The position numbers were made by a program, and so were the translations under genes. A stretch of 64,000 nt of DNA. It comes from Phytophthora sp. 'mugwort'. Lineage: Eukaryota > Oomycota > Peronosporomycetes > Peronosporales > Peronosporaceae. The DNA lies in contig JAUCEF010000005.1 of NCBI GenBank assembly GCA_033558025.1, forward strand, positions 2,790,001 through 2,854,000, written 5' to 3'. Below, in pieces: positions 47,468 through 59,600 of this stretch. Each line of letters opens with the position of its first letter. Position 1 is the stretch's first letter. Below the pieces are notes generated by a model, which saw only the letters and a list, made by a program, of their open reading frames with translations, had not been told where the DNA came from and searched no databases.

Positions 47468-48638
47468 CAAGCGCTCACTAGTAAGTATAAACTATAACAT
47501 GAATGCCGGTGAGTATGCTGTTATTGTATTAACAGAAGACGCTGAAGTTAAACCGACCAAGACAAACACGGTCCGACGGGGGTCGGATCTTCATCAGCAT
47601 TCGTTACTATTGTAGTTGTTGAAGACGTGGACTTCTATGCCTTTGGTTTCCCTGCAGACGTGAGGATCTCTTGCAACGAAAGAGTTTTACCCCCTTTATC
47701 AAGTTTCTCTTCGGTCCCCGACCTACACTTTATCACTGCAATTCGATAGATACTACGCGATCTTCGAATAATGGTTTCTGCTTGGAGGCTATCCCGCCGA
47801 GTCAAACAAAACGTATGAGTTCACTGCAATGATAACTGCAGTTGTCTATTTCGCTCAGCCTGAGCCCCTTCTCGTTACGGTTACGAAAATTGGACCAGCG
47901 AATCACTTGCGTTCATCAGTGTCGGCGTTTCTTGCGCTGCTGATTTCTCGCTCCATGGACGGCGAGCTAGTGGCTGCGCGTTCTACTTTTCAGTGAGCCA
48001 TCAGCTCCAGCCTGTATCTACCTAGATCGGAGACCTTCGCTCACTTCCTCTTTGACCGACTCAAGACTAACAACATGGAGCAACAGTTCACGCGAGCACT
48101 TGGCTTCACTGAGTGTGACCACAACGCGTCCATTCTCGTGCAGGACGTGGGTCCAGATGATCTCGACCTCGTTGACTGCTGGAGTGGGCGTGGTACGAGC
48201 TCTACCTCGTGTTGGCGAGTTTCGTACCCGGAAAAGAAGATATTAAGTGGCTCCACGTGGGGCTCACGCTTCATGTCGCTCTCGACCAACGTGCTCAATG
48301 TTGGCACTGCGATAACCACATGCGCCAAGCAATTTCGTGTCCCCGATTCGACCCGCTGGGCTGTCAGACGTCTGTGCAAACCCACGACAGAGACCAGCCC
48401 CACACTACCACGAGCAGTCTCTATGCCGGTGCAGCACCTGCTCAGTGAGTCCGACCTCGAGGACCAACCCGAGGCCGAAGACGACTCGGAGACTGCCAAT
48501 ACCGGTAAACACCCAACACTTTGTCCATCCCATTCGTGGATCCATTATAAAACCCAATAGAGTGTACGTTCAAAATCCCACTTCAACTTGCCTTATGTCA
48601 CTGTGCCACTCTATTCGTACACAAAGTACTGTACATCC
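47468..48638. other. 1.2-kb intergenic region, unassigned
   Basis: The largest ORF (48075-48560, 161 codons, acidic end LLSESDLEDQPEAEDDSE) has no recognisable domain. The ORF-poor surroundings (47,850-48,060) look like a decayed element. No splice model gave a convincing gene. The promoter of the GPALPP gene must lie in the last few hundred bases. Confidence 0.4.
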
Positions 48639-50385
48639 ATGGGCGAGCACGCGCGGAACTCGAGTCGACACAAGCGGCGGCGCGATGACGACAAGAAGAA
48701 GCACAAGAAGCACAAGCACAAGGAGCGCAAGATTCATCGGCGGAATAAGCGGAGCCGCCACAGCAGCGACAGTGACAGCGATAGTGACAGTTCCCCCGTC
48801 CCGGACTACACACGGGCTATGGCGGTGGTGCGCGAGCTGCTGACGGAGACGCCGGGGCTGGCCAAGGACCTGCTGGGGCTGCTGCAGATGGTGGATGACG
48901 GAGAGGTGGCCATTATCGGAGGTATCGAGAACCGACGCATCCGCTCCAAACTCAAAGAGCTGTTGCCGTTGCTGGGGCTCGTCAAGGTTGGAGGCTTGAG
49001 CTAGAGCTGGAATTGATTGGGTGGATGATGCTGACTGGTGGTTGTTGATGCAGCTGAGAGAACCAAAAGGTGCATTTGCCAAGCCTCGTGGTGCTATGGA
49101 AAAAGGAGGGGAGAGTATGATGCAAGTGTTCCAGAGAATGCTGACTGGAGACAAGGTTAGTGACTCGAAGGTGTTGGGGGTGAACGAAGGAGGTTGTAGG
49201 ATTAACGACTATGCGTTAATACTTTGTTACATAAATGTCAACGCAGCTAGTTACGACTGAATTGTCCCAGAAGGCTTCATCGACTGAAGAAGCTGCTGAA
49301 CCTGTGGAAGACAAGCCGGCGGTGCAAAAGCCGACCAAACGGGACTTGCCGATTGGCCCAGCGTTGCCTCCGACATCGGCGAGTATTCCTACCAGTCATG
49401 TGCAAGATAAGGATGAGGATGATGAAGTTGTGGGGCCGGCACTACCTGGAATGAAGGGATTCCGGTTAGCAGATGAACGTGTGGAGGCGGAGATGGCTCG
49501 TAAGGCCGAGCAATTGGAAAAAGAGCAGTGGGAACGTGCTCGAGATGGTGGTAAAGACCATAAAAACGTTGGGGCTGGCAATACACCGATGACACGAGAA
49601 GCGTGGATGACGATGATGCCTGAAAGCTCGATTTTGAAGGATTCTCTAGGACCGCAAAACAGGCCGTCATCCGGCAAACCTGCTGCTTTCCGCAGGTACG
49701 AACAAAGTCATCCTACCCGTTGACTATACCTGATTTTTTGGTGTTACCCGTGCTGCTTGTTTGCTTTATATTTGCAGTAAGGAACCTGCAGCAGTGGACA
49801 AGACGTGGTTTGACGCTCCCGAAGAACGAGAACGTGCCAAACGTGCCAAGCTGGACATGTGCGAATGTGCTTCTGGTGACGCCCTTCTCCTGGTTATGTT
49901 GTACTCATACACTTGGTTGCTGTCTGTAGGGAGCTGCTTGGTTACGTCCGTGAAGAAAACGCGCCCAGTGCTGCCACGGTTAGTAGCTTTTTATCGACCA
50001 CGGCACAACCATCCGTGAACGAATCGATTCTCCCGAATGCGAATCCCGAGGCAGACGAAGAAATGCGAAAGCAGATGGAAAAGCTGCGGGATTCGCGTGG
50101 ACCAACGCTGCTAGAACAGCATCAACGCAAGCAAGCCGAGCAGGCGAAACGTGGGGCCAGATCTACCGAGAGCATTGGAGGATGGAACAGGTCTGTGAAA
50201 CACACTTTGGCTGACGCGATTAATTCCTCTCTAATAACACTGGGCTTACTTGTTAAAAATGCAGGGACCGAGATCTTACACTTCGTCGGGGCATGTCTGG
50301 GGACGATGCAGAGCGCATGATTTCGGCGGCGAAACAGATCAATTCGAAGTTCACAGCACCGACGATCTCACGGCAGTTCTTGTAG
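48639..50385 (+). CDS. GPALPP-motif (DUF3752) protein
   Basis: Six exons (48639-48986, 49054-49155, 49247-49695, 49778-49858, 49930-50190, 50265-50385) join to 454 codons (453 aa). The N-terminus is a basic/RS-like tract (KKHKKHKHKERKIHRR; DSDSDSDSS). A small helical module follows (VRELLTETPGLAKDLLGLLQ; IRSKLKELLPLLGLVK). The middle has the signature DLPIGPALPP and a second VGPALPGM. The DUF3752 C-terminus includes TREAWMTMMPE, WFDAPEERERAKRAK, RGPTLLEQHQRKQAEQ and GWNRDRDLTLRRGMSGDDAE. Human GPALPP1 has the same motif order at the C-terminus; its function is poorly known, probably nuclear. The stop codon lies only 29 bp from the stop of the convergent TPR gene. Confidence 0.85.
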
Positions 50386-50414
50386 CTCACACTAATCGAT
50401 GCTGAGGAACTACC

Positions 50415-51645
50415 CTACGTTGTTTTTAACTTGCCCCGCGTAGCTACAAGCAACCACGAGACCGCGTTTATGAACATAACAAACATAGCTAGAGCCCACG
50501 CGACACCAGCATTCCACCCATTGCGAAAGATAGCAGCTTCAGCGAACGTGAGAAAGGAGTTGTGCTGCTGTAATCCATCGCAGGTTGCATCGGACAATTG
50601 GACACATTTGACCTCCTTCTTGTCTTTGTAGAGTTTTCCCACGGCATTCTGGATCATCTTTTTTTGAAAGTGCTTTTGCTGCTGACGACGATGTTTGTGT
50701 CGGAGTTCAGCTCGAGAGATCTCTTGTAATTGCTTGTCGAATCGATCTACAAGTTGGTTGCTGTCATTATCAAGCGATGTCGAGGGTCCTCGAACAACCT
50801 GCTTCGCGCGTGAGATATCGGCACTGTTGGAGCAACCGTGGCAGCACAAGTACGGTAAGCGACTAAACAGTGACATAGTCAACCGTCACGTACCGAGCAT
50901 CATCGAAGTTAGTGAGTTTCGCTTTCGCCTTCGCGCGCTGTTGAAGTGCCTTGACAGAGTTTGGATCGATGGTAAGGACTTGATCGCACATTAAACGAGC
51001 TTTCTCCCATTGCTGTCGACGAGTATCACACAAGTACACCAAGGTAAGCTTTAAATGCATGCTAGTTAGACAAATCCCAGTGTTAGTACACCTCCATCAT
51101 CAGCATACAAGCTGCCAAGTTGCATGTCAGTGGGATCTGTAGCTCTTGTTGGCAGCATATCTTCTCTTCCGTAGTAGAGCCGAAGTCCAGCGCTGTAAGT
51201 GCCTGGATATAAGCCTCCGCCGCCTGCTGGTACTCTCCTTTGTGGAAAGCATCATTCCCGACTTGACGCTGAGTTACCATCCACTGCACCTTAGCTGGTT
51301 TGTCCAGCTGAGCGACCTGCCGAGCCGAATGTTTTACCCTGGCTTTGGTATCCAGATAAGCGATCTCCTTCTCCGACGTGTTGAGCGTGATGCCATTCTC
51401 GAACTTTCGTTGCAGCGTCACGGACCCGCACACATCAGTAGCTACAGGAGCCATGACTTCGTTGATGCTGGATAGCATCTTCGAGACGGTGTACGCTTCT
51501 GGCATTGGGTGCTTGAGCTTCTCGTTGATAATTAGTTCCTTCGTACATACCAACAAACTCTATGAACAGACACCGACGGTTATACTTCTCTGCATTCGTG
51601 AACCCCATCACTAAAATTCTCAATACAGCGCATTTGCAGTTTCAT
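50415..51645 (-). CDS. tail-anchored TPR co-chaperone-like protein
   Basis: Later exons are clear: one ending at 51092, then 51012-50894 and 50823-50415. The 82-bp intron before 51012 restores canonical TPR spacing (NLAACMLMME joined to QWEKARLMCDQVL). The last junction gives DDARADISRAKQVV. TPR units start at VGNDAFHKGEYQQAAEAYIQ and end near VKALQQRAKAKAKL. A basic helix (RHKHRRQQQKHFQKKM) precedes a hydrophobic C-terminal helix (WALAMFVMFINAVSWLLVA) ending eight residues before the stop, a tail anchor. The layout resembles FKBP38 or AIP-type co-chaperones, but no FKBP domain is visible. The 5' end is uncertain: start 51645 assumes a short first intron (about 47 bp, acceptor near 51,553). 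Confidence 0.7.
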
Positions 51646-51742
51646 TGCCACTTCAGTCTACAAAGTAAGGCACCTGAATGTAGCAGCATGGGCGAATCCA
51701 TATTAGGTGCCTTGCGGATCACCTACAAAACTAACAAATGAT

Positions 51743-53181
51743 TCAGCTGCTTGTGCTCCGCCGCTGCTTCTCCATCGCTCTCTGCTTTTTGGTTTTCAAC
51801 CCTGTAGCCTTCCCGATTCGACGCAATAGCTGCAAGCTCCACCACCGCGAAAATCTAGAAGGCAATACGCATGTCCGAAACAAAGAACGTAAATTTTAGT
51901 TTGCAGGAACGAAGATGAAAAGTTCAATAAAAGACAACACGAACCGGAATATTGGCAGCTTTTTTGGAGCTTCATCGCCCTCTGAAACAGGGACACACGC
52001 AATCGCTTGCAGTAAGAACTGGCGAGATTCCGCAACCGTAAAAGAGAAGAAGCCAGTCAGATAGCCAGCCTCCCATTATAGTCAGATAAGAGTTACCATA
52101 TACGTACCACCGGAAAGAGCAGCGCGAAGATGCCTTTGCTCACGAAGTTTGGCACGAAGAAAGTAGCCAGGGTGAAAGGGCTCCCAAACCCGGCGAAATA
52201 AGCCCAGTTCTGCTCCAAATGCGCCAGCCGCCGCTCAAGACTCCAACCAGCCAGAGACCATTTGTACTCGAAGCAGTAGAGTGAATACAGCCAGCTCAGA
52301 TGAATAAAACTCGTCGCCGGACCAATGATCGGAATCAGATAAGACAGCACGGTCTGTAGCAGAAAGAATGCCACAAGAATTGCGCGGTACATCTCATCAC
52401 TGCATCACATGACACTGATCAGCAATAATAACACTCACACAAAAAGCCCTAAAGAACTGCACCCACCGAATCATGTCCGTCACAGAGGTGGGCGATGGCT
52501 TGCCATGGAGCTGCATATACGCTAAACACCACAACTTTTATAAGCTCCAATAAGAGATTCGTGTACTTGTCAAAATTAAAACATACCGTCATCGGCGATT
52601 TCTTGGTACCAAATGGTATTCAGGATGAAGCTGATGCAGTAGATCGGGTACATCCACAGCACCTAACAACGGACAACTTAGCTCAATGCACCCAGCATAA
52701 AAATCATCCTCCCCTCTGCGAACCTGGTATAGCAGGAAAACGAAACCATCCACTCGATCGCGCACATCATCCACTTGAGTAACCGTCCTAAAAAATCCCC
52801 ACAACAATTAATAAAATATAGTCCACAATACCAAATGAACAGAGGAAAGAAAAAGATGGCTCCTCACCCGTAGGAGAAGGAGCGATGCAGCAGCTCCCCA
52901 AACATGTGGATCACGGGGATCACAGCTTGGTCGAAGAAGTAAATGCTCCCCAGGAAGATGAGCCCATTGAGCACGAAGCACTTTGGACATGTTTCACGAA
53001 GTTTAGTACCAAGTTCTCCTGTCTTGTAAAGAGAGGGTCAAATTGCAGTCACCCGCACCTTAACGCTGGACACGCAGATGAGCCGCGACTTGAGGTAGAA
53101 GAGCAGGATGCGGTGCAGCGACACGGCGTGCTGCACGCCGCCGCAGAACTCGCGGAAGCCGGCGCTGAACGCGTCAGACAT
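51743..53181 (-). CDS. EI24: EI24 family ER membrane protein
   Basis: Eight exons (53181-53059, 52980-52868, 52787-52724, 52662-52587, 52521-52467, 52399-52108, 52018-51945, 51854-51743) join to 303 codons (302 aa; human EI24 340). Landmarks in order: SAGFREFCGGVQHAVSL, CFVLNGLIFLGSIYFFDQAV, VLWMYPIYCISFILNTIWYQ followed by EIADD, then SFIHLSWLYSLYCFEYKWSL and LAHLEQNWAYFAGFGSPFTL. Human EI24 has the same YSLYCFEYRW and NWPYYFGFG patterns. Several membrane helices are expected. The C-terminus is basic (KTKKQRAMEKQRRSTSS). EI24 is an ER membrane protein needed for autophagy in animals. The stop is 97 bp upstream of the proposed start of the TPR gene. The frame across all junctions is exact. 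Confidence 0.9.
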
Positions 53182-53314
53182 TTTGAGGTCTTTCGCGCTT
53201 TCTTTAATGCCGAAAAAAGGGTCGATACAAGTTGGACCAACTTTTATACTGTTGTGATTTGTGATTTGTGACCGGATGTTGACGTTGAAGTTGCTTTTGT
53301 AGCCATTTTAGGAA

Positions 53315-56300
53315 ATGACAGCAGCTCGACGCAAAGGAGCCGAATGCGAGGGGGTCGTCTGCGAGCACGCGCTGGGGCAGCAGCCATTGCGGCTGTATGC
53401 GTATCTCTGGTCCAAGGCGAGCGCCCACAAAGATGGCAGCGGCAAGCAGGCCTTCTCGTTCGTGCTCGCAGACACGGTGGTGTTCAAACGGCAAAAGCCC
53501 GTCCAGTGGCTCTTCACGTCCAAGCAGGAGCGAGGGAAGGTTTGTGGCAGCAACTATGTAGTCTCAAACACTTGCGTCTCGATGAGCTTTAAACTGATCA
53601 GTGTTTGTGCTGCTGCAGATTCTGTGCAAGACCAAAAGGTTCCTCTCAACGTCGCGCGTGCTGCAGGAGTTTTTGGTGCCACGATGGCATTCAAACACGC
53701 TACCAAAGATGGACAACGATAAGCAGATACTCGCAACTTATGCTTACTTGGACCGGTCATCGGCCTTTGGAGATATGCATATGGTTGTGGAACATCTGGA
53801 CAAGGCGGCACTCGGTGAGAAAAGCGCTTTGTCACCTAGCGGATTGAGTGTAGCCAACTAACGATATCTTTTCGATTTAGAGCACTTGCTGGAAGAACGA
53901 GAAAAGCCTGGCTTTAGCGTCCTGCAGCGTTTTATCCCGACCAAGTCTGGGTACAATCATGCTGTTCGATCAAATTACACGGCGGATAGCTGCACGGTAC
54001 AAAAGTGCATTAGTCCATTTTTGCTGAGCGACACGAAGATTTCGACGGCGCAACGCACTGCCACGTTCGAGGTTGATGATCCTTTGCTTCGTCATCGTAC
54101 GTTATCTTGTTACATTGCTCTGGTGATGCAGGGTATTAACGTAGAATGCGAATACTGGGCAACTTAATAGGTGACGTGACGGACAAGGAAGTGCGAAAAT
54201 CCATTGAGAGGATCAACGCCGAAATGAGCGCCCATCTGGAATCCATCGTAGGGAAAGAAATGGTTCACTTTGTCAATTACTTTAAGGTACACATGACATT
54301 TATGCGAGTCTATCAACCTCTTGGACATTACCTCACTTTTGTATCGTATCCGCTTTACGAGAAGATTGGGGCTGACCAACGCATCTACCTGCTATGGAGC
54401 TCAATGCTCTCTTTTGATTCTGGGGTTAAGGGAGCCGCCAAGCACTACAATCTAGCACTGGGACATCACTCTACCTCCTCAGTTAGTGAAGTGGGCAATG
54501 AAACACTGCCTACAATGGGCCAGTCTCTTATTGGTTGTACAGCCCAGCTCAAGGTTTGCCCGAACTGTAGTCGGATGCTTTCACGAGATCAAGTACAATA
54601 TGTGGTAGGCATACTGTAAACGTATTTTTTCTTAGCGATTTCCAAGGCATAGTGAGGATTAATGGCGAATGTGACCTGATTTAGGTTTCTCACAGGTCGA
54701 TCATCAGGCAATTTGAGCGTGATGCAATCGACGAAGAAGCTGAGGAGAAGATCCCGACTTTGCTCCGAGCCATCAGTGGACCGATTCAAGTAGAGCGGTT
54801 CAAGCAACTGAAACAGTCAGCGACCTACCTGTAAGTTTAATATTTGCCCTTTTGCCGAAAATTCCAGATCTAACTGGCAAAAGGACTGTCGTCTTGTAGA
54901 TACCAGACCGTGCGGCTTTGCTTGACGTGTGCAAGGAGTATTAATGTGGATACCAAATCACGTCATTCGTCAAACCGAAGCAACAATGAGGAAACCATTC
55001 CAGACCAGGGCGCATTGAAGCAAAAGGTGACGGTTCTAACTGACCTGAAATTACCCAGAAAAGACCTCAAGGAAGAGGTGAGAGAATTCCAAAAACCGGT
55101 TGTGGTCGTGCATACGCGAGCTTTATCTGCTGGTTCGATGCGCATGGGTTTTTCCAAGCAAAACATGAGAAATGGTAGCAATCAGTATCGCCAGCACTTG
55201 CTGCGGGTGCTTCCTCGCTTGAATGCGTTCGAACCACCGGAGTTGCCTCCTCAGGAGCGGGTGCGCCAAGTGGCGCTACATTTGAAACGCACTTACGGCC
55301 ATCCGTCTCTCCGGTTTGCGTTGTCGCAGTGCAATGTATTCCCTGTTGGCTCGATGGTACCTATACGAACTCTGGCACGAGTCTGCAGCACAGATTTATT
55401 GACACCAGCAGCTCGCTATGTAAGCAGCAGTTACTATCGAAGTTTACATCTCAGATTCCTGTATTTTGTGTACTCACAACTGCTATGTGGACTTTGAAGT
55501 GGACAGAACTGTGTCAAGTGCAGGAATCATCAATAAGCCCGCAGACCATCGATATAGACGCCATCGACAGTTTACTAGCAGCTAGTCTCAAATCTTCGCA
55601 TCATGCAGCTCGTGCTGCTGACGAAACACCGGCGCATTCAAAAGGACGAGTAATCCGACCCACTCGCTTCATGCAAGTCGCTAAAGCTTCGTGTCCTATC
55701 ATTCTCAAAGCTCCATCAACCACGGTATGCGTGCCAAAAAGACCCAATCGACCACATAGCTGCATCCCAGCAAGCGCGTCGGCTCGAAGAGCGCGGATGC
55801 TTTCGCTCACAAGTAGCAAACCTCAAGAACCGCCGAGTAGCAACGAACTTGGGCCGGTAGAGTCAACATGTGGACAAGAATTTGTCGTGCAAATTGTCGA
55901 TGGGATTCCCTGTCGTGTCCAAATGTCTGCCAAATCCGGTGACAACGGCCAGTGTGTGCTCCACCTCGAGGTGATTAAATTGTCGAGCGAAAACAGCAAC
56001 CAAACGATGGATCTCTCACTAAAGATCACCGAGGTAAGTCGGCTCTTACCACTCAACTATCGAACAACAATACTAAACACTAACCATCCATCATACACGC
56101 ACAGATCCTCGCGCTGCTGGGAGCAACGGGGAGCAAGCACCATCTGACCAGTCAAGCGGCTCTGCGGGATGGCATCCTGCCACTGCTTCGGATTCAAAAC
56201 GCACAGCTGTACATCCCGGCACTGCAGCTGCGACAACAGGAACACCAGCCTATGGACAGGTCCTTGCCTTCCTCAAGCCCACCGTCTCCTCCCTTGATGC

Positions 56301-56350
56301 CGCGACCTCCTCGTGGCCGAGCTTCAGGCCATCGAGTGCATTTTCAATAG
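53315..56350 (+). CDS. unrecognised conserved-looking protein with paired CxxC motifs, about 805-830 aa
   Basis: Exons: 53315-53539, 53619-53814, 53881-54096, 54171-54604 (possibly split by a frame-neutral 75-78-bp intron after 54286), 54685-54830, 54900-55419, 55524-56033, 56105-56350. All junctions keep frame. Visible features: an N-terminal alpha/beta region (LRLYAYLWSKASAHKDGSGK; FGDMHMVVEHLDKAALEHLL); VCPNCSRML (about residue 345) and LCLTCARS (about 410), which could form one split four-Cys zinc site; a charged stretch IIRQFERDAIDEEAEE between them; a basic Ser/Pro-rich middle with no fold signs (RPTRFMQVAKAS; VCVPKRPNRPH); a C-terminal domain (GQEFVVQIVDGIPCRVQMSA; LGATGSKHHLTSQAALRDGI) and Pro/Arg tail. 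I do not recognise the family. It is divergent from EI24 with 133 bp between starts. Confidence 0.7.
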
Positions 56351-56542
56351 GTTAGAACTTTTTGTATGATCTTTAAGCAATCTGTAGCCATTCACGTACG
56401 TGGCAACGAGTGAAGCCATTTCAAATCCCCGACTCGCTCCAAAAACGGGACTGCACATTCAAATGGGTGGTTGCCAGTCGGAAGTGAAGCCATTTCTTTT
56501 TGGCGGGAAGTATCATCTTTCCAAGGTTTTAGTGTCGACCAG

Positions 56543-56590
56543 TCATTTTCACTGATTCTCCCCACGCTCAGCGCTGGCCGCGTTCATTCC
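56543..56590 (+). promoter_or_regulatory. oomycete-type initiator motifs upstream of importin-4
   Basis: Two matches to the oomycete initiator consensus YCAYTYY lie upstream of the ATG at 56640: TCATTTT at 56543-56549 and TCATTCC at 56584-56590. The second, 50 bp from the ATG in a C/T-rich leader, is the better transcription start candidate. Confidence 0.45.
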
Positions 56591-56639
56591 CGTAATCCCT
56601 TCAGTCCTCTCACTTCCCCCACTTGACCGACTGACAAGC

Positions 56640-59600
56640 ATGGCGGACTTCACCCCGGAGCAGCTGGAGGCGTGTCTGCTGCAGCTCACGCACCCGGACA
56701 CGGAGCAGATCAAGCAGGCAGAGGTGGCGCTCAAGGCCTACACCAAGCAGCTTGCAGCCGTGGGCGGCCTGCTCACGCAGCTACAGCTCTCGGCCAAGCC
56801 CGAGGTGCGCCAGCTGGCCGCGCTCATGTTGCGCAAGAAGATCTTCAAGCACTGGCCCAAGCTGGACGCCACCGCACAGGCCCAGGCTAAGCAGGTGTTG
56901 CTCAGCCGCGCCGCTGAGGACCCCGTGCATGTCGTGCGCTCTACAGTGGCCACGCTTATCGCTGCACTGGCCTTGCACGAGGTGCCCGCCGGCAATTGGC
57001 CCGAGCTCATGGTGTTTATTAACACGTGCGCCAACAGTGCCAGCGTAGACCAGCGTGAGATGAGCATGAAGCTGCTGCAGCTGCTGGGTGAGTCTATGGG
57101 CACGTCGCTCCAGCCGCACTTTAATGACCTCAAGCAGCTCTTCGCCAAGGCTTTGCAGGACCCCGAGAGCCTCAAGGTCCGCGTGGGCGCCATGCGCGCC
57201 GCCTGTAGCCTCGTTGAGTTCCTCGAGGAGGCCGATCTCCGCGGGTTCCGCGACCTCGTGCCGCTTATGATCACAGTGCTCCAGCAGTGCGTGTCTAGCG
57301 GTGCCGAGGCCGAGGCCGTCGAGTTCATGGACGTATTCTCGGAGATCGCGTCACACCCGTTCCCTATTCTCGACCAAGCCTTCCCGCAGTTCATTGAGCT
57401 GTTGCTGCAGATCATTCTGGCCGAGCAGCTCGAGGTCAGTACGCGCGCCTCAGCCAGCTACTCCATTGGTGAGTTTATCAAGAAGAAACCAAAGACCATC
57501 GGCAAGAAGAACCTAGTGGCCAAGATCTTCACCACCATGCTGGACATCGTGGCCGCTGACGAGGCCGTATCCTGCGGATTGATCTCGAACCTGCTCGAAC
57601 ACGAGGGTAAAGCGGACGGTGAGGACGATGACGAGGACGACGAGTCCCCAGGCCACCTCGCTCAGCAGACCCTCGACTCGCTGGCCTTGAACGTACCCGC
57701 CAAGTACCTGAACCCCGTAGTGTTTGGCATCTGCAACGAGTACATCACGTCACAGGACGGCCGCAAGCGCAAGGCTGGTGTGCTGACACTCGGCATCCTG
57801 TCGGAGGGATGCTGCGACTTTATGTGCCAGAACCTGAACGAGCTGTTGCCTGCCGTGTACCGTGTCGCCCAGGACGCCGACCAGCACGTGCGCGAAGCTG
57901 CTTGCTTTGCTCTAGGCCAGTTTGCTGAGTTCCTGCAGCCCACGATCACGGACCACTACTCGGATATCCTGCCCATTGGTCTGACTTTGCTTGACGACAC
58001 CTCAAAGGTAATCAAGGCCACGGCCTTGTACGTGCTTGACGAGATCACGCAGAGCATGGAGAGCGAGCAGGTCCTGCCGTATCTCGAGACACTGGTGACC
58101 AAGCTGGTGGCTGTTCTTCGTACGGGCTCACCACAGCTCCAGAAGATGGCTCTTGACGCCATTGGCTCCATTGCTATTGGTGCCAAGGACGCCTTCCTGC
58201 CGTACTTCCCGTCGGTGGCTGAGTTGATCCAACCGTTCTGGGGTATTACGGACCCGAAGTTCTTCTTCCTGCGTGGTGCTGCTATCGAGTGCTTGGGCTA
58301 CCTGGCTACGGCTCTTGGTAAGGAGCCATTCCGCCCATATTTCGCGCCTTCGATGCCTTTCGTGTTTTCGTCGTTTGAGTTGGACGACTCGGAGCTGAAG
58401 GAGCAGGCTTTCGTGTACTTTATCAACGTGTCGAGCATCTTCAAGGAAGAGTTCGCCCCCTTCCTGGAGCAGGCTGCTACTCACGTGCTGCAGGCAATTG
58501 TCAGCGACGAGGGTCTCCGCGTGATGGACGACGAGGTGGACGTCCTGGGTGGTGTGGACTCGGACGATGAGGAGGATGAAGACGACCATGTGCTGCGCCA
58601 CATTAGCATCCGTACCGACGCTTTGAACTCGAAGGTTCGCGCTGTGGCGGCTGTCGAGGAGCTTGCTCTGAACTGCGGCGGTGTCGTATTCGAGCCGTAC
58701 ATCCCCAAGTTTTTGGAAGCTCTTGCTCCTCTTACGGAATACATCCACGAAGACGTGCGTGGTGCCGTGGCTGAGGCTCTGGCTGCTCTCGTGATCTGCT
58801 CGTTCGACGCCTCGCACGCCTCGAGTGGTGACGTACAAATCTGGACTAAGGGTGACTTCAACAAGAACATCCTGACCCCCAACAACGCTGTGATTGTGTC
58901 TGCCGTGATGAAGAATCTCGTGGAGGAACTTCTGGAGGACCCCGAGCAGGTGGTCGTCGAGAAGGCCTTTAACGCGATTAAGGCCATGAGCGCCCGTGTG
59001 GGCCCCGTCGTGACGATGGACCACATGAACGAGCTGATGCGTGTCACCAAGACGGTGCTGGCTCACGAGCACGTGTGTCAGACGGCACACGAGGAGGAGG
59101 AGGACGAGGATGAAGAGGAGGGCGGCTCCGTGCTCGAGAGCGCTTCGGAACTGATCGGCGTGCTTGCGAAGTGTTACGGCGAGCACTTCCTGTCCGCGTT
59201 CCAGGAGCTATTCCCAGCTCTGCTGGCGTTCGCTACTGGTCTGCGTGCCGTGCGTGACCGTGCTGCTGCCGTGGGCTGCTTTGCTGAGGTGCTTCGCGAG
59301 CTGGGCCCTGGCGCTCTGGGTTTCGTGGAGAGTGTGTTCCCAGTGGTCTTACAGGGTCTTGCTTCGGACAACTACGTCCTCAAGGCCAACAGCGCGTTCT
59401 GCATGGGCATCCTTGCGGAGATCAGCGGTGACAAGCTGACTAGCGCGTACGAGCAAATGCTGCAGGCTTTGCGGCCGCTGTTTGAAACCTCGGGCAACGA
59501 CGAGGTGGTGACGGACAACGCATGTGCTGCTGTGGCCCGCATGATCATCGCTGGCGGTGCCAGCCTTCCTCTGGAGGCCGTGCTTCCCGTGTTCCTGGGC

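Noticed and set aside
48075..48560. 161-codon ORF as a gene
   Set aside because: No recognisable domain or plausible splice extension; kept only as a note in the intergenic entry.
51065..51092. Ultra-short 28-bp intron in the TPR gene
   Set aside because: An 82-bp intron using the acceptor before 51012 gives canonical TPR spacing, so a tiny intron is not needed.
54637..54684. Possible exon reading DFQGIVRINGECDLI
   Set aside because: No donor of matching phase exists upstream. An 80-bp intron 54605-54684 joins the flanking frames exactly.
58128..59186. 352-codon ORF antisense to importin-4
   Set aside because: It mirrors the biased codons of the sense gene, has no motif or start context, and is a shadow frame.
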